Part shown: piece by piece, positions 58,921 through 64,000 of the stretch | How the letters are laid out: each line of letters starts with the position of its first letter | How positions within the stretch are numbered: the stretch's first letter is position 1 | NCBI GenBank assembly: GCA_964541755.1 | Contig: CAZIRF010000004.1 | Span: 1 to 64,000 of the forward strand | Direction: 5' to 3' | DNA length: 64,000 nt | Source: CAZIRF01 sp964541755 | Lineage (GTDB): Bacteria; Spirochaetota; Spirochaetia; Treponematales; Breznakiellaceae | Program-made: the position numbers and the translations under genes | The notes under the pieces: model-generated | Seen by the model: only the letters and a program-made list of their open reading frames with translations | What the model was told of the DNA's origin: nothing | Databases searched by the model: none

Positions 58921-60862
58921 CTGGACGCTCTTTCAAGTCTTCTTCGGTTTCCTCGTACTTGGTAACCCGAATGAGATTGTTCTCGAGGATGAATGTCGTC
59001 GCCCGATACTCCGATTTGACCTCTTCGCGGATATCGCGTATGACAACCTTGACACCGGGGAACACCTTCGAAGAGGCAGAAACCTTTCCGCGATTCTTGA
59101 GGTTATTCAGGTAGCTCTGTATCTCCTGTATATCGGCGGCAAAGCGATCAATATCGGCATGGAGCGTCTGTCGACGCTCGGAGAGGTCTTCAAGAACTTG
59201 CTGCTTGTCTTCCGGCAGGGATTTGCGTTGCTTCTTGATATTCACCAGGGTTGTAAGATTGAGTTCAACCTCTTCCAGCTGTTTTTCAAGTCCGGTTTTC
59301 TTGGCGACAAGTGCGTCGAGGCGTGCCTTGCTGGAGGGATCAAAACCCACTTCACAAATTGTCTCGGTCCCGCTTACCGGACTCCCGAGCATCTTGGCAT
59401 TTATTTCTTCGGCCGCACGCAGGTGGCCGCCCACAATGTGGGCCCTCTTGCCCTGGCAGATAATGCGCTTGTTCGCATCGACTTTGGAATTGATAATACC
59501 GTCGGATACAACCACCAAGGTCCCCGCCTCTATCCGGGCGTTCTCGATAAATCGCGCCCAGACGGACCGACCGGCCTTGACGAGGCCGGCCCCCTTGCCG
59601 GTAATCCCCTGATGGACGATGACATCGCCCTCTGCTTCGAGATCGGCCTTGCCAACAGTGCCATGCACCTCGATGTTTCCGGCTGCCTTGACCGAAAAGC
59701 CATCCTCAACACTCCCGGTAATGATAACGGTTCCCAAAAACATGATATTACCGGTACGCAGACAGACATCTCCATCGACAGTATATACCGGCTCGACATT
59801 GACCTTGCCGGCGGCGATGACAACCTGCCCATTTATATCGGAGAGAATGGTAAGCTGATCGTCTGCGAGGTGGACGTTCTTGCCCAACGGCATGGGCATG
59901 TCCTTGCCGTTCTTGGCGGGCAGAACCTTGCCGGTAACCGTCTTTCCCGGGGTCCCTCGTTCGGCCTGAACCTTTCGGGCAAGGGGCTGGCCCTCGACGA
60001 CATTCTGAATGATATTGAGTTCCTTGAAGTCGACACGCCCGTTCGAGGCTTCCTTAAGGCGTACCTTGGACTGATCCACCTGAAAGTTGTACTGCATGTA
60101 GGCATCGCGCCCATTTTGCGGCTTGGCGCCCTCGGCAATCGTGACCATTTCCTTGAAAACAGGGCGATCGGCGAAGTCGCGGACATAGTCCTCGTTGACG
60201 CCGAACACCACACGGTTGTTGCGCAGGAAACTGAGTATCATGTCGGCAGAGACATCGCAGCCACCAGGCCCGGGCGGGGCTATGGAAAGGGTTGCCCGCA
60301 TCTCCGAGTCGACGAGATCGACCGACATGATGGCATCGTTCATGGGATTGGGAATGAAGGACGCAACCTTTTCGTAGGTTCCGGCCGCATCTTTGACGAT
60401 TTGATCAACGAGAGACTCTTCAATTTCCCGCACCGCGCGCTGTTTGAGGGCTTCAAGGGCCATCTTGGCATTTGCCGCTTTCCCCTTGCCCTTGGGCGGG
60501 ACAACCTTGAGAAAGGCGCCATCCGGATAGAGATGGACAAAGACATCGCCATTGCGGTCTTCGAGTACCGGGGAAGCAATTTCAAAGGTTTCGGTGTCAA
60601 ATTCGGGGAGAACCGATTCCACCCGGCGCTCGTAGCGCTTGTAGGCGCGAACGACCCAGTCTTTCTTGCCGGTTCCCAAAAACCCGGGACTCCCGCGTTC
60701 AATAAGCTCGTAATCGACCTTTTTAATGCTTACAGAGAGCATCTGGGCTGCAGCGGCAACCGCCTCTTCGAGTGTGGGTCCACTCGCTTCAACCGAGGAC
60801 GTGGATCGGTCTGCTTCCAGACGGTCCTTCATCAATCCCTGCAAGCGGACAAAATCAATCAC
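58901..60862 (-). CDS. fapA: FapA (DUF342) protein with N-terminal Jag-like domain
   Basis: A 653-residue protein. Residues ~20-75 resemble the Jag-N domain (EASGPTLEEAVAAAAQMLSV, ERGSPGFLGTGKKDW). The centre has the DUF342/FapA beta-helix with glycine-rich repeats (GNIMFLGTVIITGSVEDGF, GNIEVHGTVGKADLEAEG). A C-terminal coiled coil (about 525-590) ends the protein. FapA proteins are linked to flagella or cell-surface polymers. It starts with GTG (60862), AGGGGG upstream, 8 bp after fliA. Confidence 0.85.
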   Translation of the reverse strand: MIDFVRLQGLMKDRLEADRSTSSVEASGPTLEEAVAAAAQMLSVSIKKVDYELIERGSPGFLGTGKKDWVVRAYKRYERRVESVLPEFDTETFEIASPVLEDRNGDVFVHLYPDGAFLKVVPPKGKGKAANAKMALEALKQRAVREIEESLVDQIVKDAAGTYEKVASFIPNPMNDAIMSVDLVDSEMRATLSIAPPGPGGCDVSADMILSFLRNNRVVFGVNEDYVRDFADRPVFKEMVTIAEGAKPQNGRDAYMQYNFQVDQSKVRLKEASNGRVDFKELNIIQNVVEGQPLARKVQAERGTPGKTVTGKVLPAKNGKDMPMPLGKNVHLADDQLTILSDINGQVVIAAGKVNVEPVYTVDGDVCLRTGNIMFLGTVIITGSVEDGFSVKAAGNIEVHGTVGKADLEAEGDVIVHQGITGKGAGLVKAGRSVWARFIENARIEAGTLVVVSDGIINSKVDANKRIICQGKRAHIVGGHLRAAEEINAKMLGSPVSGTETICEVGFDPSSKARLDALVAKKTGLEKQLEEVELNLTTLVNIKKQRKSLPEDKQQVLEDLSERRQTLHADIDRFAADIQEIQSYLNNLKNRGKVSASSKVFPGVKVVIRDIREEVKSEYRATTFILENNLIRVTKYEETEEDLKERPDGYSTN

Positions 60863-60870
60863 ACAACCCC

Positions 60871-61659
60871 CTACACGATGCCCTTTCGCAAATTGGTAAG
60901 TTTTGCGCGAAGGCGTAAAATGGCCTTGGTATGGAGCTGGGAAACACGGGATTCGGTCACTTCGAGGACACGACCGATTTCTTTGAGGGTAAGATCTTCA
61001 TAATAGTAGAGAACGAGAACCTTCTTTTCCTTTTCCGGTAACTCGTTAATGGCTTCGACGATGACCCGCCGCACCTCGTCTTTTTCGACGATCACATCCG
61101 GATTGAGCGAAGAGGGGGCCTCTATGCTGTCGCCAATTGAGATATTGTCGTGGTCATCACCACTGTGCCAAACATCGTTGAGCGAAAGGATACTCGTCCC
61201 CGATATGCGCAAGAGGGTTTTGAGGTACTCGTCCTCGCTTACCCCCAGGGACTTGGCCACTTCCTGATCGCTGGCGGTACGCCCCAACTGGGCTTCCAGA
61301 CTGACAATGGTATCTTCGATTTCGCGGGTCTTCTGTCGAACAGAACGGGGCACCCAATCGATTGAACGGAGTTCGTCGAAAATGGCGCCACGAATACGCG
61401 TTACCGCATAGGTCTTGAACTTGACGTTTTTTGCAGGGTCATACTTGTCTATGGCGTCTATGAGACCAAAAACCCCAAAGCCGACAAGATCGTCGAATTC
61501 TACACTCGTCGGCATACCCACAGCCACCTTCCCGGCCACGTACTTCACCAAGGGTGCGTACTGCCGAATGAAGGCTTCCCGAATTTGCGGACTTCGCGCC
61601 TTTTTATACTGTTCCCAGAGTTCATCTTCTGTTTTCTGCTCCAGGAGGACGTTCCCCAT
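60871..61659 (-). CDS. fliA: Flagellar sigma factor sigma-28
   Basis: A 262-residue sigma factor of the FliA/WhiG group. Region 2 has YAPLVKYVAGKVAVGMP, FDDLVGFGVFGLIDAIDKYD and KTYAVTRIRGAIFDELRSID; region 4 has LPEKEKKVLVLYYYEDLTLKEIG. The GVP-type region 3 (DWVPRSVRQKTREIE) is typical of FliA. It transcribes late flagellar/chemotaxis genes from GCCGATAA-type promoters; one candidate lies at 47 kb. No FlgM is seen. AAGGAT precedes the ATG. Confidence 0.95.
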   Translation of the reverse strand: MGNVLLEQKTEDELWEQYKKARSPQIREAFIRQYAPLVKYVAGKVAVGMPTSVEFDDLVGFGVFGLIDAIDKYDPAKNVKFKTYAVTRIRGAIFDELRSIDWVPRSVRQKTREIEDTIVSLEAQLGRTASDQEVAKSLGVSEDEYLKTLLRISGTSILSLNDVWHSGDDHDNISIGDSIEAPSSLNPDVIVEKDEVRRVIVEAINELPEKEKKVLVLYYYEDLTLKEIGRVLEVTESRVSQLHTKAILRLRAKLTNLRKGIV

Positions 61660-61662
61660 ACG

Positions 61663-62460
61663 CTATCCTTTCTGATCCCTTTTCAACATGGTTTGAATCG
61701 CAGACACCATTTCCTTGGTGTCGAAATTCCCCCCCGCCGAAGCGGAAGATGAAACGGCAATATCGCCGCTTGGCACAGCGGAAGCCGCAGAGCCGACAGA
61801 GTCTGTCCCGTCATCCGAATAGGATTCGGGGGCGAAGGATTCCGAAAAGCCGTCAAGATCCGGAAGCTTGTCCACGTCATCGAAACCTCCCAAAGGTTTT
61901 GCATATGACGGGGAATCCATCTGTGAAGCGGGCTTTGAGGGCCCGGGCGGCACAGAATCGGCCACGTTCTCTGCTTTAGTATATCCGGCTTCCCCGCTTC
62001 GGTCCAGACCTGTTTGTTTTTCGCCCTGTGTTTCCAGTTCGTCGGCCTCGCCATCGAGCTCTTCGAGCTCTTCGACGTCCTCGTCATCGCCGGCAGGGTT
62101 CCCCTCGGGGGGGATGGGGGCGATATCGGCCTCCGTCTCAAGCGGGGCCCCCGACACAGGGGCGCGCACGGTGGCGTCAGTATCAGAGCCAAAATGATCG
62201 TCCACCGATATGTCCAATCGGCTCCCCGTCCCCCCGGTTTCGTCATCATCTTCCCGTGAGGAAGAGGCCGACGCGAGCAGGTCCGGCAAAAAGCGCGAAA
62301 AGAGAAAGTACGCACCAAAAAAAAGACCAAAAAAGAGGGCGGAAAAAACAAAGGCGCGCAGGAGGATAAAGAGAAAGCCCACGCCGCTCAAGAGACCGAC
62401 GAGAAAAGAGATGACAAAGGCTGATGCAGCCACTATGGCAGCTTTTTTCACATCCGGCAC
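61663..62460 (-). CDS. Membrane protein with long acidic tail
   Basis: A 265-residue protein. Two or three hydrophobic segments lie in the first 60 residues (about 8-30 and 32-55), followed by a ~200-residue acidic, disordered tail rich in Asp/Glu/Ser and a short conserved-looking C-terminus (FDTKEMVSAIQTMLKRDQKG). No family recognised. It lies between flhG and fliA with 3-18 bp spacings, so a role in flagellar regulation or placement is likely. Confidence 0.65.
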   Translation of the reverse strand: MPDVKKAAIVAASAFVISFLVGLLSGVGFLFILLRAFVFSALFFGLFFGAYFLFSRFLPDLLASASSSREDDDETGGTGSRLDISVDDHFGSDTDATVRAPVSGAPLETEADIAPIPPEGNPAGDDEDVEELEELDGEADELETQGEKQTGLDRSGEAGYTKAENVADSVPPGPSKPASQMDSPSYAKPLGGFDDVDKLPDLDGFSESFAPESYSDDGTDSVGSAASAVPSGDIAVSSSASAGGNFDTKEMVSAIQTMLKRDQKG

Positions 62461-62478
62461 AGCTCCCTCCCCCAGAAA

Positions 62479-63369
62479 TTAACGATCGGAACGACCGAAG
62501 AGGCGATGAATGAGGCCGCCAAAGCCCCCACCCTCGCGAACCTCGGTCTTCTCCATGCGGCCGACAATGTGCTGAACACACTGGGCGGCCTTGCAACGCG
62601 GGTCATAAACCGAAAAGGGCTTCTGCTTGAGGACAGCCTGCGAAACGGCCGGGTCGTCGTACACAAAGCCCAAGTAGTCGACCTTGAGATTGAGGAATTG
62701 ACCGGCGATATTGGTGAGCCGGTCCGCGACCCCCTTGGCTTCGCCCACCGACTTGGCGCGGTTAACCACAAGCTTGAGGCCCATGTTGAGGCTGTCGATC
62801 TCTGTTGCGATAATCTTGATAATGCCATAGGCGTCGGTGATGGCGGTAGGTTCGGGTGTCGTAACGATAATGGCATCGTCGGCAGCGGCAATAAACGCAA
62901 GAACATTGTAGGAGACGCCGGCGCTCGTGTCGATAATGATGATATCGGCATTGGACAGCTCATTGAGCTCCTCGATAAAGTTCTGCCGCTCGTCATCGCT
63001 CAAGTTGGCGATCTTCGAAAACCCCGAAGCCCCGGCGACAATTTGAATCCCGTACTCGGTTTCGAGAATGATCTCCTTCATGGTCTTCTGTTTGCGGATG
63101 ACGTGAAAGAGGTTGAAACGCGGGATGATACCCATGATGACGTTTACGTTCGCAAGGCCGAGGTCTGCGTCCATGACGATAACCTTCTTGCCGAGGCGGG
63201 CGTAGGCGAGGGCCAGATTGACGGAAATGTTGGTCTTCCCGACGCCCCCCTTGCCGCTTGCAACCGTAATGATACGGGTCTTCTTGCCACTCTTGTTGGT
63301 CCCGGGGGGCGTCCCCGAGGCCATTTTCTCGCGCATGATCTGCCTGAGCTGTTCTGCCTGATCTTCCAT
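62479..63369 (-). CDS. flhG: Flagellar-number ATPase FlhG (FleN/YlxH)
   Basis: A 296-residue MinD-family ATPase. The deviant Walker A is SGKGGVGKTN (about 38-47), Walker B-like VIVMDADLGLANVN, and the N-terminal QAEQLRQIM matches the DQAxxLR motif that stimulates FlhF GTPase. It controls flagellar number and placement. It follows a 44-codon ORF whose stop abuts its ATG (TAGATG), with GGAG inside that ORF. Confidence 0.94.
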   Translation of the reverse strand: MEDQAEQLRQIMREKMASGTPPGTNKSGKKTRIITVASGKGGVGKTNISVNLALAYARLGKKVIVMDADLGLANVNVIMGIIPRFNLFHVIRKQKTMKEIILETEYGIQIVAGASGFSKIANLSDDERQNFIEELNELSNADIIIIDTSAGVSYNVLAFIAAADDAIIVTTPEPTAITDAYGIIKIIATEIDSLNMGLKLVVNRAKSVGEAKGVADRLTNIAGQFLNLKVDYLGFVYDDPAVSQAVLKQKPFSVYDPRCKAAQCVQHIVGRMEKTEVREGGGFGGLIHRLFGRSDR

Positions 63370-63504
63370 CTATTTCTCCACCAGTGCTTCGGGGGGTATA
63401 CGTTCGGCGCAAGGCGCCTGCAGGGCGGCGCAAAGCGCCTCTATTTCCATACGGCCACTCTTGCGGGCCGTCGGGCGAGCTTTCGGACAAACACGCGGAT
63501 TCAT
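63370..63504 (-). CDS. 44-codon ORF coupled to flhF and flhG
   Basis: A 44-residue ORF that starts with ATG overlapping the flhF stop by 4 nt (ATGA) and ends in TAG directly before the flhG ATG. It encodes a basic N-terminal half (MNPRVCPKARPTARKSGR) and an amphipathic second half with two cysteines (ALCAALQAPCAER). No family recognised. The double coupling suggests real translation; alternatively it only keeps ribosomes moving from flhF to flhG. Confidence 0.5.
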   Translation of the reverse strand: MNPRVCPKARPTARKSGRMEIEALCAALQAPCAERIPPEALVEK

Positions 63505-64000
63505 GGGGTTTCCACCTCTTCACGAGAGGGAAAACGGGCTTCAAGGCGACGACGGTCGACGGTAAAGCCCTCGAGATTGGTAAGAAGGCGGACAACACTT
63601 GCCTCTTCGAGGTTGGCGGGAACCTTTTGGCCGTCCGCGATGTAGGAGAGGCGTTTGCCCTTCTCGTGCATGATGCTGATAAGGTTCCCCACCCGCATGG
63701 TCTCATCGAGTTTGGTGATGACAACCGAGTGGTAGGCGAAGGGCTCGAACTGGCGGAATATTTCGACGAGATCCGAGTACTTGGTGGTGGCCGAGACCGC
63801 CAGGTGAACATCGGCATTGGTCGCCACCGGCGAAAGTATCGACTTCATCTCGCCGAGTTTGGTGTAATCCTTGGGGCTCTTGCCGATGGTATCGATAAGG
63901 ATGAGGTCTGCACTGTCCTGGTACATGGCGATGATTTTGCGCAGGTCGTCGGCCGAGTTAACCGTGGAAACGGGGACCTTCATGATGTCGCCATAGGTTT
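63501..64000 (-). CDS. flhF: Flagellar GTPase FlhF, C-terminal part (truncated by window end)
   Basis: The last ~166 residues of an SRP-type GTPase; the gene runs past the right edge. DLILIDTIGKSPKD (G3), ITKLDETMRVG (G4, TKxD) and the C-terminal ISYIADGQKVP-like LSYIADGQKVPANLEEA (G5 region) match FlhF. It positions flagella at cell poles, working with FlhG. Upstream reading continues without stop to base 64000. Its stop overlaps the small ORF's ATG. Confidence 0.93.
   Translation of the reverse strand, partial: TYGDIMKVPVSTVNSADDLRKIIAMYQDSADLILIDTIGKSPKDYTKLGEMKSILSPVATNADVHLAVSATTKYSDLVEIFRQFEPFAYHSVVITKLDETMRVGNLISIMHEKGKRLSYIADGQKVPANLEEASVVRLLTNLEGFTVDRRRLEARFPSREEVETP

Noticed and set aside
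59159..61003. 614-codon open frame antisense to fapA and fliA
   Set aside because: Crosses the junction of two recognisable minus-strand genes; no independent start or motif.

Overview
The window is about 60% G+C and reads as a chromosomal segment of a motile, probably anaerobic spirochaete (Spirochaetota, Treponema/Spirochaeta-like; genus not resolvable). The indicators are the cheA-cheW-cheX-cheY operon whose CheW carries a CheR-like tail, the flhF-flhG-fliA flagellar-regulator operon with a FapA-type protein, a MoxR/Bat aerotolerance operon, a short alanyl-tRNA synthetase without the C-Ala domain, and Na+-pumping oxaloacetate decarboxylase. Arginine and branched-chain amino-acid genes argue for considerable biosynthetic ability. 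No rRNA, insertion sequence, prophage or CRISPR array was seen; the only RNA gene found is tRNA-Val(GAC).

Layout. 0.2-7.8 kb (minus): moxR - DUF58 - membrane protein - two VWA proteins - TPR lipoprotein - BatD/SH3 protein, then smr. 7.9-9.2 kb: a PLP aminotransferase. 9.3-10.5 kb: a FitAB/VapBC-type toxin-antitoxin pair with a 29-bp operator, and a GNAT acetyltransferase. 10.7-15.4 kb (minus): argJ-argB-argD-argG. 15.8-25.8 kb: a cysteine-rich small protein, TPR lipoprotein, VWA protein, solitary groES, surA-like/nusB/TPR operon, alaS, histidine kinase-deoC. 26-31 kb: a membrane protein, a MagIII-like glycosylase, and oadG-oadA-oadB. 31-39 kb: phosphohexomutase, DnaQ-like exonuclease, sigma-70 family factor, LysM/degenerate LytM protein, RNA methyltransferase, ilvD. 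39-42 kb: FKBP lipoprotein, two overlapping cyclase-like genes, tRNA-Val. 42-47 kb (minus): cheA-cheWR-cheX-cheY. 47-49 kb: two predicted outer-membrane barrels. 49-55.6 kb: radical SAM/B12 protein, dgkA, two hsp20, birA, serS, cheW. 55.6-64 kb (minus): flhF (cut by the window end) - 44-codon ORF - flhG - membrane protein - fliA - fapA - two hypothetical genes - DnaK-like - J-domain/HEAT protein, all closely spaced.

Regulatory reading. Many genes have good Shine-Dalgarno sites. A distinct set does not, and instead has sigma-70-type -10 boxes ending 6-9 nt before the ATG, which predicts leaderless or near-leaderless mRNAs. A near-consensus sigma-28 promoter precedes the outer-membrane gene pair and a near-consensus sigma-54 promoter precedes the hsp20 pair. 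Several intergenic regions carry long perfect hairpins without a T-run. Other points of interest are an in-frame 72-nt-offset duplicate of the oadB 3' end, a possible heterodimeric class III cyclase pair, a coupled small ORF between flhF and flhG, and a divergent Hsp70/J-protein pair at the end of the flagellar-regulator operon. All functional calls are by eye from sequence motifs; no database search was run.
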